Origin: Paenibacillus sp. NEAU-GSW1
GTDB taxonomy: Bacteria; Bacillota; Bacilli; Paenibacillales; Paenibacillaceae
DNA length: 64,000 bases
NCBI RefSeq assembly: GCF_009737085.1
Contig: NZ_WOVL01000006.1
Span: 62,001 to 126,000 of the forward strand
Reading direction: 5' to 3'
Shown here: piece after piece, positions 7,869-17,170 of the stretch
Layout of the letters: each line of letters opens with the position of its first letter
Position numbering within the stretch: the first letter of the stretch is position 1
Translations under genes and position numbers: made by a program
The notes under the pieces: model-generated
Databases searched by the model: none
What the model was told of the DNA's origin: nothing
What the model saw: only the letters and a program-made list of their open reading frames with translations

Positions 7869-9935
7869 TTAAATCGCAACGATCGATTCGATCGATTTGC
7901 CGATGTAATTGATATTCAAGACAGTTCCAACCGCAAGCTTATCAACAGTCAGCTTCGTTCCTTCGCTGTCCACAATATCTATGCTCGACAAGTAAATTTC
8001 AAGCGTCGTTCCGTTCGCATGCTTGACCGTCACTTTTCCGAGATTCGTATTGACAGCGGTAATTGTATAAGGATGCGATTGTTGTACTTGAATTTTGCTG
8101 ATGATCGTTTGCGTAGGATCCAGAGTAGCCGTTACCTTGTCCCCTGCTTTCAAATCAGTGAGCTCCGAATTGCTTTTGCCTAAAATATCCACCACGACAT
8201 CGCTTGCTAGCGGAAGCGTAACTTCTATCCCGTTCTCAAGCATCGTCATTTCGCTCTTCGCGATATCGACCTTCTTGATTGTACCCTCGTAGCTGAAAAT
8301 AAACTCGATCGAAATGACCGTTTCGCCCGATTTCACAATGTTGATTTTTCTGCCTTCAGAGAAGAAATCATTCGCTTCCTTCAAGGTCAATTCTTCGCCG
8401 TAGTAATCGATTTTCGTCTTGTCGGTCAAATAAATGACGGAAGCTTTTTTACCGGAAGCATCAAATACGAATAACACTTTCTTTTCTTCGGAATAGCTGT
8501 CAATTTCCATATTGGACAACGTTTCAACCTTACGGTTTACGACTTTAATGGCCGTCACTTGATCTTTCTCGTTCAACGTAAGCTCCAGCTGGTCGGCTTG
8601 CTCAAACAAGTCGTCCAAGCTTGGGGCAGCCAAGCCGTCGATCGTAATCGTTACTTTGCTCGTCATAAATTTAGAGACTGGCTTGTTATCCTTGTCCAAA
8701 TAAGTAATCAAATTATTATTGACGTTATAGAAAAGTCCGGTAATCGTTTTTGTTCCGCTTTCTGACGGCGCAACCAGCTTCACGGCAAGACGCTGTTCAC
8801 GGAACGTGTCCATCGTAATTTGCAGCTCGCTGTCTCTCTTCAGATCGGTCAGCGATAATGTTTTGCCAGCCGTATCGGAAATGGCCACTTCGCTGTCATA
8901 GTAAATTTTCACCGGCTCATCGTTGATCCACACGTACAAAAATTTGCCTGACTCGTTTACGCGGTCCAGCTTCGCGGTAATCGTCTCCAGCTGAACCTTG
9001 TCGCTCGTAGATTCGATATAAAGCGCGCCGCCCAATTTTTCAATCAGCGTAACGTTCGTAAAAGCCTTCAAATCCGCAGCCGTAATCGCCTTATCGCTGT
9101 CGCTCCGGTAGAACAGCGTATTCGCGCCGATCGTATACGTCAGCTCTTTGCCTTCTGAGTAAATGGTAACGGAATCGCTTTTCAGCTTCGTAATGACACC
9201 GTTGTGTTGTCCTTCGTAAGCAACCGGGAAAATCGCTTCCGCGCGGCTGAACAAAGCAGCAAGGCTCATCCGGTTCACCGGTGCCTTCGGATCGAACTTA
9301 TCAGCTGTCACGCCTTTAACCAGACCGAGAGAGACAGCCGCATTTACGTATCCGCGATAGGTAGATGCGATTTGAGCGTCATCCTTAAAAGCAGACTGCG
9401 TCGTATTCATCGCTTTTGCTGTACTTTCCTCTCCGATTGCACGGACGAGCAGCTTCGTAATCCATTCCCTTGTTGCCGGCAGCGTGCCCCAGCCTTTGCC
9501 TTCATTGCCGGCCGCAATCGCATACTCTTCAGACTCTTCCAAAATCCCTTTGCTCAGCGCAAGCTTGACAAAAGGCTTAAAGTATTTGCTCACTTGGAAC
9601 GACTCCGGAAATTCAACCGTTTCCGATTCCTTCACTTCACTTTGCAAACCGGCGAAACGGATCGCCATAACGACCGCTTCTTCTTGCGTTACGCTATTTG
9701 CTGGACGGAACTCGGACGTTCCGTTTACGGTATTATAGCCGTTAACAATGCCTTGCAGCGCAAGCTTTGCGATATGCTTCTCAGCCCAGTGGCCGGCGGC
9801 GACATCGGTGAAAGGCGTATTTAGCGTCGCTGCATAAGCCGATTGAACGGGCAGAACAGTTGCCGCGCCGCCTGTAAGCAGCGAGAACGCCAGTGCGCCG
9901 GCAACGATTTTAGTACGAGTAGACTGAATAGACAT
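7869..9935 (-). CDS. exported S-layer-homology (SLH) domain protein
   Basis: The 688-residue protein starts at ATG 9935 behind AGGAGG (9945-9950). It has a Sec signal peptide with a predicted AYA/A cleavage near residue 36. Three SLH modules follow within the first ~240 residues; the first reads FTDVAAGHWAEKHIAKLA. SLH triplets anchor proteins to pyruvylated secondary cell-wall polysaccharide. The remaining ~450 residues are repeated beta-rich segments of the type TDLKAGDKVTATLD, which suggest small barrel or OB-like repeats but match no enzyme I know. It is probably a structural cell-surface protein, downstream of a GerMN lipoprotein and an amidase on the same strand. Confidence 0.88.
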   Translation of the reverse strand: MSIQSTRTKIVAGALAFSLLTGGAATVLPVQSAYAATLNTPFTDVAAGHWAEKHIAKLALQGIVNGYNTVNGTSEFRPANSVTQEEAVVMAIRFAGLQSEVKESETVEFPESFQVSKYFKPFVKLALSKGILEESEEYAIAAGNEGKGWGTLPATREWITKLLVRAIGEESTAKAMNTTQSAFKDDAQIASTYRGYVNAAVSLGLVKGVTADKFDPKAPVNRMSLAALFSRAEAIFPVAYEGQHNGVITKLKSDSVTIYSEGKELTYTIGANTLFYRSDSDKAITAADLKAFTNVTLIEKLGGALYIESTSDKVQLETITAKLDRVNESGKFLYVWINDEPVKIYYDSEVAISDTAGKTLSLTDLKRDSELQITMDTFREQRLAVKLVAPSESGTKTITGLFYNVNNNLITYLDKDNKPVSKFMTSKVTITIDGLAAPSLDDLFEQADQLELTLNEKDQVTAIKVVNRKVETLSNMEIDSYSEEKKVLFVFDASGKKASVIYLTDKTKIDYYGEELTLKEANDFFSEGRKINIVKSGETVISIEFIFSYEGTIKKVDIAKSEMTMLENGIEVTLPLASDVVVDILGKSNSELTDLKAGDKVTATLDPTQTIISKIQVQQSHPYTITAVNTNLGKVTVKHANGTTLEIYLSSIDIVDSEGTKLTVDKLAVGTVLNINYIGKSIESIVAI

Positions 9936-9953
9936 GATGAACACCCTCCTAAA

Positions 9954-9972
9954 AGTTTTGCGAAGCAAAACT
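9954..9972 (-). promoter_or_regulatory. hairpin just 5' of the SLH gene ribosome binding site
   Basis: An 8-bp perfect inverted repeat (9954-9961 / 9965-9972, loop GAA) ends four bases before the AGGAGG of the SLH gene. The same word, with its loop, recurs in the larger hairpin at 10027-10057. It could stabilise the mRNA 5' end or affect ribosome access. Confidence 0.45.
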
Positions 9973-10026
9973 GCTTCGTAAAGCATGAACCTAACTTTGT
10001 AAATCAAACTGCTTCGTAAGCGTAGA

Positions 10027-10057
10027 ATTAGCAGTTTTGCTTCGCAAAACTGCTAAT
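10027..10057 (-). terminator. perfect 14-bp hairpin after the GerMN gene
   Basis: Arms 10027-10040 and 10044-10057 are perfectly complementary with a 3-nt loop. It stands 10 bp past the GerMN stop. There is no clear T-run on the minus strand, so it may stabilise or process RNA rather than terminate it fully. Confidence 0.5.
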
Positions 10058-10066
10058 TACATTTCC

Positions 10067-10684
10067 TTATTGCGCTGCTTGGCGCTGCTTGGGATGCTCA
10101 AGCTCCAAATGTCCCATTAAGCTTTCGGCAGGCTCGCCCTCCACTAACAAATCATACGATTTCACAAAATCAAATTGGAACAAGGTTTTCTCCAGCGTTT
10201 CGAGTACGAGCGCTTCACCCGGAGCGCCAAGACGCGCCTCATCCGGCAAATGAATATCGATCGTTACAGCGCCGTCGTTCAGCTCCGTCTTGCGAATTTC
10301 GATGAGTTTCCAAGGCGATTGAATTTCGCCGTCTTGTTCGATCTGCAATGCGCCAACCGCTTGCTGAACCAGCTCTTGATCGCTTCCATAAGCAACTTCA
10401 ACTTGCTTCTGAACAGAGCTGCTAAATTCTTTATCGGCATAATAGACCGAAATTGTTGAATTTCTTTTTGCCGGTGCTTCGGATTGTTCTGGCGTAGGTT
10501 CAGGCGTCGCTTCTGGCGATACGGACGGTGATGCTTCCGTTGAAACGATTGGAGAAGCAGAAGGCGAGGCGGCCTGATCCGAACCGTTCTTCGTTGTTGA
10601 TTGGTTTCCGCACGCCGATGCAACGATGGTTACGAGCAGCAGCATGACAGCCAAGTTGGTCGGTTTGCGCATGATGACATTCAC
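10067..10684 (-). CDS. GerMN-domain lipoprotein
   Basis: The 205-residue protein has a lipoprotein signal with lipobox VASAC (Cys25). A Ser/Pro/Glu-rich spacer follows (to ~75), then a single GerMN-type domain (ISVYYADKEF to about 190). GerMN domains occur in Gram-positive spore and cell-wall associated lipoproteins such as GerM, where they probably bind peptidoglycan or protein partners. The gene begins 7 bp after the amidase stop, so the two are likely co-transcribed and act together outside the membrane. The ATG at 10672 (MRKPTNL) is an equally good start because its n-region is more typical. Confidence 0.85.
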   Translation of the reverse strand: MNVIMRKPTNLAVMLLLVTIVASACGNQSTTKNGSDQAASPSASPIVSTEASPSVSPEATPEPTPEQSEAPAKRNSTISVYYADKEFSSSVQKQVEVAYGSDQELVQQAVGALQIEQDGEIQSPWKLIEIRKTELNDGAVTIDIHLPDEARLGAPGEALVLETLEKTLFQFDFVKSYDLLVEGEPAESLMGHLELEHPKQRQAAQ

Positions 10685-10691
10685 TCGCTTT

Positions 10692-12131
10692 CTACGAAAG
10701 TTTCAAATACTCTTTTATTCCCGCAACGATGGCCGCGGCCATCTTGTTTTGCGCGGATTCATTGAACAGCACTTTGGAATCCGATTCATTGGACAGAAAC
10801 CCTGCTTCAAGCAATACAGCCGGCATGGTCGTCTCCCGAATAACCCGGAAGCTTTGTTGCTTCACTTTTCTGTCTTTAAGTCCTGTCGCTTTTACGAAAT
10901 GCTTATGAATGACGTCTGCAAACGCTTTGCTGTCATCCCGCGTATAATACGTTTCCGTTCCTGTAACATCTTTGTTTGTATTGCTGTTTGCATGAATCGA
11001 TACAAATAAGTCCGCCTTATTGTCTTTCGCGAATGTAACCCGATTGGCCAGCGTTACAAAATTGTCATCCGGACGGCTAAGCATCGGTTTGATCCGTTTC
11101 TCTTTATCGAGCAGCGCTTTCACTTTCAGCGATACGGCCAAATTGAATTCCTTTTCCCATTTCCCGCTCAAAACGCTTTTTGCGCCTGGATCTGTTCCGC
11201 CGTGTCCCGCATCAATAACGACGGTATATATCTTCTCCTCGTCTGGAGGCGGCGTTGCGGACGGAGATGGCGTTGTTTCCGGTGAAGGCGACGGTGTTGG
11301 TTCCGCAGGCTTTGCAGGCGCTGTCAATTGGATGATCAACTCGTTCCCGCCTTGCGCGAGCGCCACATCCGCATCTGCAGTCAAATCCAGCACAAGCCGG
11401 GCAGCGGCAGGCGATGATGAGTAAATCGAATATCGTACCTGTTGCAGCGCGGAGTGGCCTGTAATCGGCATTTTCACTTCGGCGCCTGTAAACTGTGAGG
11501 CAAGCGTATCGGAATATCCGACATTGGGAATATCAATAACGATCCGTTTCGGATTGTCCAGCTTGAACGGTTGCTTGGGAGCAATCTTTCCTTCAAAATT
11601 GACAATCACATTATTAATGCCGTCATATGCGATTGATGTCAGCTTGCCTGTCGGCTCAGCCGGCACTGAAGGCTTTTCCGTTTCCACAGGCTTGTCCTCT
11701 TTGTACAAATAAGCAGACTTGGTTTCATTAACCCACTTTACCCGAATCCCAAGATTCTCGGCAACAAATCGCAGCGGAATTAATGTCGTATCGTCTTGCA
11801 ATATTGCCGGCGTATCCATTGGAACTTTCTCGTTGTTTACGAGCGCTATGTTGTCATTGATCTTGAGAGAGATTTCGTCAGTATCATTATGTATGATGAC
11901 GGTTTGCGTTTGTTTCAGCCAAGTAACGTCGTATCCGATATTCTCCGTAATAATTCGGATCGGAACAATCGTATACTTGTTTTGAATGATCTGCGGAGCG
12001 ACTGAAGTCTGCAGCAGCTTATCGTTTAAATACAGCTTCGGGACAACATTTGTGCCGGATGCTTGTCCGACGCCAGGAAAAAGAGTAAACAAAACCGACA
12101 GAAACAACAGAATAGGTACAAACTTCTTCAT
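10692..12131 (-). CDS. N-acetylmuramoyl-L-alanine amidase with AMIN and copper-amine-oxidase-like N-domains
   Basis: This 479-residue exported cell-wall hydrolase cleaves the bond between MurNAc and the peptide stem. The signal peptide covers residues 1-25. A copper-amine-oxidase N-terminal-like domain follows (~30-145), which is common in Paenibacillus envelope proteins. Then come an AMIN domain (~165-272), a Pro/Ser/Thr linker (~273-298) and an amidase_3 catalytic domain. Zinc ligands are visible as H310 (VIDAGHGG), E328 and H380 (SIHANSN), and the catalytic Glu is in LLEAGFLSN near the C-terminus. A GAGGTG ribosome site precedes the ATG. A promoter-like ECF sigma motif lies about 65 bp upstream. 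Confidence 0.93.
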   Translation of the reverse strand: MKKFVPILLFLSVLFTLFPGVGQASGTNVVPKLYLNDKLLQTSVAPQIIQNKYTIVPIRIITENIGYDVTWLKQTQTVIIHNDTDEISLKINDNIALVNNEKVPMDTPAILQDDTTLIPLRFVAENLGIRVKWVNETKSAYLYKEDKPVETEKPSVPAEPTGKLTSIAYDGINNVIVNFEGKIAPKQPFKLDNPKRIVIDIPNVGYSDTLASQFTGAEVKMPITGHSALQQVRYSIYSSSPAAARLVLDLTADADVALAQGGNELIIQLTAPAKPAEPTPSPSPETTPSPSATPPPDEEKIYTVVIDAGHGGTDPGAKSVLSGKWEKEFNLAVSLKVKALLDKEKRIKPMLSRPDDNFVTLANRVTFAKDNKADLFVSIHANSNTNKDVTGTETYYTRDDSKAFADVIHKHFVKATGLKDRKVKQQSFRVIRETTMPAVLLEAGFLSNESDSKVLFNESAQNKMAAAIVAGIKEYLKLS

Positions 12132-12196
12132 TTTTCACCTCGATGACTGAAATTGCCCGCATCGAAATTGCTTATTCGACTTAACCAGACAAAATT

Positions 12197-12224
12197 TAGA
12201 CGCAATCCGTCAAAAAAAGTTGCG
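12197..12224 (-). promoter_or_regulatory. candidate ECF-sigma promoter of the amidase gene
   Basis: On the minus strand GCAAC followed by a T-run, 16 bp, then CGTC(TA) matches the AAC-N16-CGTC layout of Bacillus ECF promoters (SigM/W/X type). The -35 word, CGCAACTTTT, is the same as that upstream of the ECF sigma gene at 55296-55321. No transcription data are available. Confidence 0.4.
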
Positions 12225-12335
12225 AATTAGAACAAAAAAAACGGATTTTCCTTCCTCGGGCGGAAAAACTTTCGCACTTAAGCTGAATTGCCGCCTTATT
12301 GTAGCGTCAGACACCCCCTCCCTGCACAAATGCGA

Positions 12336-12378
12336 CAAAAAACCGCCGACCAGAGCACATACTCTGATCGGCGGTTTC
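12336..12378 (-). terminator. Rho-independent terminator of leuCD
   Basis: A 15-bp GC-rich stem with one mismatch (12341-12355 / 12362-12376) is followed on the minus strand by six T. It lies 13 bp past the leuD stop. Confidence 0.88.
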
Positions 12379-12390
12379 ATTCAATGGCTA

Positions 12391-12990
12391 TTAGCCAAGT
12401 TTTGCGGCATGTTTTTGCTCGTATGCCGTAATTTTGTCTTCATGCTGCAGCGTCAGGCCGATGTCATCCAAGCCGAGAAGCAGGAACTGGCGGCGGTGCT
12501 CGTCGATGTCGAACGAAAGATCCAGACCGTAGTCGTCAGTCAGGCGTTTGTTTTCCAAATCGACAGTCAACTTGTAGCCGTCGTTTTTAGCTGTGCGTTG
12601 GAACAAATCTTCTACTTGCTCCTCGCTTAGTTTGATAGGCAGGATGCCGTTTTTAAAGCAGTTGTTGTAGAAAATATCAGCGTACGAAGGCGCGATAACA
12701 ACTTGGTATCCGTAGTCGAGAATCGCCCATGGCGCATGCTCACGGGACGAGCCGCAGCCGAAGTTAGCGCGGGAAATAAGAACGGAAGCGCCTTGGTAAC
12801 GCGGTTTGTTTGGCTCGAAATCAGCGTTAATTTCGCCGTTTTCGTGGAAACGCCATTCGAAGAACAAGAATTGGCCAAAGCCGCTGCGCTCGATGCGTTT
12901 CAAAAATTGTTTAGGAATGATAGCGTCCGTGTCGACGTTTACGCGGTCGACCGGGGCAACGATGCCTGTAAGTTGTTTAAATGGTTCCAT
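12391..12990 (-). CDS. leuD: 3-isopropylmalate dehydratase small subunit
   Basis: LeuD pairs with LeuC to isomerise 2-isopropylmalate to 3-isopropylmalate in leucine biosynthesis. The 199-residue protein has the swivelling-domain motifs [14 protein letters not shown] and [13 protein letters not shown], and its length is normal for the family. It lies 30 bp downstream of leuC and ends at a strong terminator. The other leucine genes (leuA, leuB) are not in the window. Confidence 0.97.
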   Translation of the reverse strand: MEPFKQLTGIVAPVDRVNVDTDAIIPKQFLKRIERSGFGQFLFFEWRFHENGEINADFEPNKPRYQGASVLISRANFGCGSSREHAPWAILDYGYQVVIAPSYADIFYNNCFKNGILPIKLSEEQVEDLFQRTAKNDGYKLTVDLENKRLTDDYGLDLSFDIDEHRRQFLLLGLDDIGLTLQHEDKITAYEQKHAAKLG

Positions 12991-13020
12991 ATCGGTAATA
13001 CCCCTCTCTCACACGTTCAA

Positions 13021-14436
13021 TTAGTTCAACACTTCGGATTTGATTTTCCAGTCGCGAACGTCAGTGAAACGTCCGTTAACTGCTGCTGCAACTGCCATTG
13101 CCGGCGATACAAGGTGCGTACGTCCGCCGCGGCCTTGACGGCCTTCGAAGTTACGGTTGGAAGTCGATGCGCAACGTTGTCCCGGCTGGAGAACGTCAGG
13201 GTTCATCGCAAGGCACATCGAGCAGCCTGCTTCACGCCATTCAAAGCCTGCTTCGATAAACACTTTATCGAGGCCTTCTTTTTCAGCTTGGATTTTAACG
13301 CGGCCGGAACCTGGAACGACGATTGCCGTTACGCGGTCGCTTACTTTGTAGCCGCGCGCGATTTCCGCTGCTGCGCGAAGGTCTTCAATCCGGCCGTTCG
13401 TGCAAGAACCGATAAAGACATAGTCGATTTCAATTTCTGTCATTGGCGTGCCTGGTTTCAGATCCATATATTCAAGCGCTTTTTCTGCTGCTTTGCGCTC
13501 GTTTTCAGTTGGCAGATCTTGAGGGAATGGCACTTTGGACGTAATGTCTGTGCCCATGCCCGGGCTTGTGCCCCAAGTTACTTGCGGAATCAGGGAGTCA
13601 ACGTCGAAGTCAACAACCGTATCGTAAGTTGCGCCTTCATCCGTAGTCAGCTGTTTCCATGTTTCTACTGCCTCGTCGTAGTTAGCAGGCGAATACTCGC
13701 GGCCTTTGAGGTAGTTGAAAGTCGTTTCGTCCGGTGCGATCAGACCTGCGCGAGCGCCGCCTTCGATCGACATGTTGCAGACTGTCATACGTTCTTCCAT
13801 CGTCAGGCTGCGGATCGCTTCGCCAGTATATTCGATTACATAGCCGGTAGCGAAGTCAGTGCCGTATTTAGCGATTACGCCGAGAATCAAGTCTTTCGCC
13901 GTTACGCCCGGTTTGCGGCTGCCGTTAAAACGAACTTCCATCGTTTTTGGTTTCGCTTGCTGCAAGCATTGCGTAGCCATTACGTGCTCGACTTCGGAAG
14001 TACCGATACCGAAAGCAAGCGCGCCGAAAGCGCCGTGAGTCGAAGTGTGGCTGTCGCCGCAAACGATCGTTTTGCCCGGATGCGTCAGGCCGATTTCAGG
14101 ACCCATAACGTGTACAACGCCTTGGTCGATGTTGTCGAGATCAAACAGCTTAACGCCAAAATCTTTACAGTTTTGCGTCAGCGTGTCGATTTGTTGTTTG
14201 GAGATCGGATCCGTAATATTGTAGCGATCTTTAGTCGGCACGTTGTGGTCCATCGTTGCGAAAGTCAGGTCTGGACGGCGTACTTTACGGCCGGACATCC
14301 GGAGTCCTTCAAACGCTTGCGGCGATGTTACTTCATGCACAAGCTGCAAATCGATATAGATAATGCTTGGCTTGCCTTCCTCTTGATGAATGACGTGATT
14401 GTCCCAAATTTTTTCAAACAGTGTTCTTTTCGTCAT
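13021..14436 (-). CDS. leuC: 3-isopropylmalate dehydratase large subunit
   Basis: This is the 4Fe-4S aconitase-family subunit of isopropylmalate isomerase (471 aa). Cluster cysteines are in [13 protein letters not shown] and in [11 protein letters not shown]. The substrate motif [20 protein letters not shown] is also present. The ATG at 14436 is chosen because a GGGGTG ribosome site stands 6 nt upstream; an in-frame GTG at 14445 lies inside that site. It is transcribed divergently from a LysR gene, which may regulate it. No leucine T-box is visible in the 200-bp gap. Confidence 0.97.
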   Translation of the reverse strand: MTKRTLFEKIWDNHVIHQEEGKPSIIYIDLQLVHEVTSPQAFEGLRMSGRKVRRPDLTFATMDHNVPTKDRYNITDPISKQQIDTLTQNCKDFGVKLFDLDNIDQGVVHVMGPEIGLTHPGKTIVCGDSHTSTHGAFGALAFGIGTSEVEHVMATQCLQQAKPKTMEVRFNGSRKPGVTAKDLILGVIAKYGTDFATGYVIEYTGEAIRSLTMEERMTVCNMSIEGGARAGLIAPDETTFNYLKGREYSPANYDEAVETWKQLTTDEGATYDTVVDFDVDSLIPQVTWGTSPGMGTDITSKVPFPQDLPTENERKAAEKALEYMDLKPGTPMTEIEIDYVFIGSCTNGRIEDLRAAAEIARGYKVSDRVTAIVVPGSGRVKIQAEKEGLDKVFIEAGFEWREAGCSMCLAMNPDVLQPGQRCASTSNRNFEGRQGRGGRTHLVSPAMAVAAAVNGRFTDVRDWKIKSEVLN

Positions 14437-14497
14437 TATTATCACCCCGTCGTTTCAATGTTTCTCTATAAGATGGAACTAGCATATCATTTCTTTC

Positions 14498-14535
14498 TTG
14501 ATTGATCTAAGATATAATATCTATAATGTTTATAG
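14498..14535 (+). promoter_or_regulatory. lysR promoter with overlapping LysR-type operator
   Basis: TTGATT at 14498-14503 and TATAAT at 14522-14527 are 18 bp apart. The perfect inverted repeat CTATAA-TGT-TTATAG (14521-14535) overlaps the -10 and has the T-N11-A form of a LysR-family box. The layout suggests autorepression and perhaps control of divergent leuCD. Confidence 0.6.
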
Positions 14536-14638
14536 GTAACAACTATAGAAGTTGCGCAAACGCGCATGAATGAGAATACCCTATCTGTCAGTGAGAATAG
14601 CGAGAATATGAATAAATGAAAGGGATGGATTTACCACT

Positions 14639-15520
14639 ATGGAGCTTCGGCAATTGCAGTATGTGAAACAGATTGCGCTTGAAAAAAACTTCTCCCGAGC
14701 AGCCGAAAAACTGCATATCGCCCAGCCTTCGCTCAGCCAGCAATTATCAAAGCTCGAACAGGAGCTTGGCGTGCTGTTATTTCGGCGCACGACCAATTCC
14801 GTCGAGCTGACGCAAGCCGGAGAAGTTTTTATAACGAAATCCCAAACCATTCTTGATGCTGTCGAGCAATTAAAGCAAGAAATGGACGATATGGCGCAAA
14901 TGCGCCGCGGCCGTCTTGTCGTCGGTACGATGCCGATTACAGGCTCGCACATATTGCCGCTCGTTCTTCCGATTTTCGGCGATTTATATCCTCAAATCGA
15001 GGTTGTTCTCGTCGAGGAAACATCTGCGCGCTTAGAGCAATTGACCGCCAGCGGCGGCACCGACATCAGCTTGCTCTCGCTTCCTCTCGAAGATTCATCA
15101 TTAGCATGGGAAGTATTAATGGAAGAAGAAATTTGCCTGGCTATTCCGCCGAATCATCGGCTGGCCGGACGTTCCGATGCGGTCAAGCTTCTTGAATTGT
15201 CGGAGGAACCTTTTATCGGGCTGAAAAAAGGACAAGGCTTCCGGCAAATTACAGTAGAACTATGTCAACGTTCAGGATTTACGCCTCAGTTTGTGTTCGA
15301 GAGCAGCAACATGGAGACGATCCAGTCGCTCGTGGCCGGCGGCATGGGCATCGCTTTCGTCCCTCGCATGCTGACTCGGTCAAAGGGAAGTGAACTGGCG
15401 CCGATCTATCTGTCGCTGGAATCGGACCCTTCGAGGACGCTTGTTATCGCGTATCGTAAAGGCCGATATCTCTCGAAAGCGGCGGATGCGTTTATTAAGA
15501 CAATGAAGAGTACGTTTTGA
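14639..15520 (+). CDS. LysR-family transcriptional regulator
   Basis: This is a standard-length LTTR (293 aa). The N-terminal winged helix-turn-helix (residues ~1-60) reads NFSRAAEKLHIAQPSLSQQL. It is followed by a linker helix and a periplasmic-binding-protein-like effector domain starting at GRLVVGTMP. The gene diverges from leuCD, and a good LysR box lies between them. The effector is not evident. By position it could sense a branched-chain amino-acid intermediate, but it also resembles the GltC/CysL/CcpC group, so the target is an inference. Confidence 0.9.
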   Translation: MELRQLQYVKQIALEKNFSRAAEKLHIAQPSLSQQLSKLEQELGVLLFRRTTNSVELTQAGEVFITKSQTILDAVEQLKQEMDDMAQMRRGRLVVGTMPITGSHILPLVLPIFGDLYPQIEVVLVEETSARLEQLTASGGTDISLLSLPLEDSSLAWEVLMEEEICLAIPPNHRLAGRSDAVKLLELSEEPFIGLKKGQGFRQITVELCQRSGFTPQFVFESSNMETIQSLVAGGMGIAFVPRMLTRSKGSELAPIYLSLESDPSRTLVIAYRKGRYLSKAADAFIKTMKSTF

Positions 15521-15778
15521 GGCGGGTTAATGTTACATGCTGCCGTTCCACTGCGTAGTTTCGGTTCAAGCTGCCGTTCTCGATTCCATTTTTCTATCGT
15601 CTTTGACGAATTTAAATGGACAGAATCTTCAAAAAGCCATCCTGAACTCGAAACTGCTCCGTTAAACTTTTCGAACCATATTCAATAACTATTACATCTT
15701 TTATAGGGGTACATTGTGAGAAGCCGCTTCCATCGGCATATGTTTTATAAATGATTAAATTCCACTTGGATTATTTTT

Positions 15779-16126
15779 TTAATACTCGCCATTATATTCA
15801 ACGTAGCTCGATTTTTTAAAGCGAGCTACGTGATATGGCATATATCTATTCTTTGCATGTGGCAGTAAATCCTCTATGTAATCAATTGCGGCTTCTACCA
15901 TATCATCAGTTACAAAAATACCTTCATCTAAAAATCCGCTTAATAATGCTCCTTCGCCCTTGATTTTCAAGCAAAGATACCCATGACCTGGATCAACAAT
16001 AACAAGATCAATAATTTCTTCTTCTTTTTGTTCTTTTGTTTTATCATAAAACCTTACTACAACATCGTCTTTATCTTTATTAAATATCTCAACATCACAT
16101 GTGAAATTATTAAATGTGAACTTCAT
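15779..16126 (-). CDS. AT-rich orphan protein of unknown function
   Basis: I do not recognise this 115-residue protein. It is acidic, with many Lys, Asp, Glu, Phe and Tyr residues, and has no signal peptide or membrane segment. The start at 16126 (MKFTFNNF) has an AGGGG ribosome site at good spacing. The DNA is clearly richer in A/T than its neighbours. No terminator, integrase or repeat flanks it. The composition suggests recent acquisition, and size and charge are compatible with an immunity-type protein, but nothing proves that. Confidence 0.65.
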   Translation of the reverse strand: MKFTFNNFTCDVEIFNKDKDDVVVRFYDKTKEQKEEEIIDLVIVDPGHGYLCLKIKGEGALLSGFLDEGIFVTDDMVEAAIDYIEDLLPHAKNRYMPYHVARFKKSSYVEYNGEY

Positions 16127-16167
16127 ACGCCATCCCCTTTCTGTCATTCAAAGTATCAGAGCCTTAA

Positions 16168-16199
16168 TAAAAAAGCTTACCTGCTTCGGGTAAGCTTTT
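16168..16199 (-). terminator. Rho-independent terminator of the nitrilase-family gene
   Basis: An 11-bp perfect stem (16171-16181 / 16189-16199) with T-run on the minus strand stands about 43 bp after the stop of the gene at 16242. Confidence 0.8.
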
Positions 16200-16241
16200 G
16201 ATTCCACATAATAAGGCACATAATAAGGCAAGGTCTTGGAT

Positions 16242-17036
16242 CTAATAAAGCGTAGGCCGGCGATCTTCAAAGACCGGGATTTTCGCTCTGACTGTGTCGA
16301 CTACCGACAGGTCAATTTCAGCATACAAAATGGCTTCCTCGTCCCCGCCTTCAACGATAGTCTCACCCCAAGGGTCCAGCACCATCGAATGACCGAAAAA
16401 TTCAGTCGTGCCGCTTGTTCCGACGCGATTGCAGGCGATGACGTACATTTGATTTTCAATCGCTCTGGCTGTCAGAAGCGTGCGCCAATGATGCAGACGC
16501 GGATGCGGCCATTCCGCCGGTACGATGAGCAGCTTTGCGCCTTCAAGCGCGAGCTTGCGCGACAGCTCAGGGAAACGGATATCGTAGCATATCATCATGC
16601 CTGCGTCCGCGCCTTCGATTGTTAACTTGCCCGGCTGATCGCCGGCTGCCAAATACTTCTCCTCATCCATTAAGCGGAACAGATGAATTTTGGAATATTC
16701 GCCGATTTCATTGCCTTGCCTGTCAAACGCGTGAATCGTATTGTATACGCCGTCCGGCTTTTTCTCCGCAATTGAACCGGCGACGATATTTACGTTATGC
16801 TTTCGTGAAAAATCGGAAATTAACGCTTTCGTCCGTTCTCCTTCGCGATCTGCAAGCTCATTGATTTCCGTCAAAGCGTAACCCGTATTCCACATCTCCG
16901 GAAATACGATGATATCCGGTTTATTCGGCTGGGCAACTGCCTCCTCAAGCATTGACGACAGCTTCGCATAATTCGTCTCCGGGTTTCCAGCTTCAATGTG
17001 CATTTGCAGCAGCGCAATTCGCAGCTTTTGTGTCAT
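16242..17036 (-). CDS. mtnU: carbon-nitrogen hydrolase (omega-amidase-like, MtnU family)
   Basis: This nitrilase-superfamily amidase of 264 residues has the full catalytic triad: E47 (FPEMW), K116 (SKIHLF) and C150 (MMICYDIRFPE). In B. subtilis the homologue MtnU (YkrU) is linked to methionine salvage. There it probably hydrolyses the alpha-ketoglutaramate produced when glutamine is the amino donor in the last transamination. Here it lies next to, but on the opposite strand from, mtnE, which supports that role. The exact substrate is inferred from context and could be another omega-amide. Confidence 0.8.
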   Translation of the reverse strand: MTQKLRIALLQMHIEAGNPETNYAKLSSMLEEAVAQPNKPDIIVFPEMWNTGYALTEINELADREGERTKALISDFSRKHNVNIVAGSIAEKKPDGVYNTIHAFDRQGNEIGEYSKIHLFRLMDEEKYLAAGDQPGKLTIEGADAGMMICYDIRFPELSRKLALEGAKLLIVPAEWPHPRLHHWRTLLTARAIENQMYVIACNRVGTSGTTEFFGHSMVLDPWGETIVEGGDEEAILYAEIDLSVVDTVRAKIPVFEDRRPTLY

Positions 17037-17170
17037 ATTCTATAACTCCTTTTCTTCCGTCATTTACGTACGCAATTTTCCCTAATGATACCTTCTCATG
17101 GTTCTGTGTCAAGTTGGGAACTCTAATTTTGATGATTGAACGATTCCCCAACTTAAAGGAGAGAATGAAA

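Noticed and set aside
12703-14505. 600-residue open frame antisense to leuD and leuC
   Set aside because: It is the shadow of two certain genes, rich in Cys, Phe, Arg and His as expected from reverse translation, with no ribosome site.
14437-14638. Leucine T-box or attenuator in front of leuC
   Set aside because: The gap is too short and has no T-box core sequence.
16952-17170. Extended N-terminus of the exported orphan gene
   Set aside because: It would overlap mtnU antisense, while a signal peptide and ribosome site support the start at 17171.
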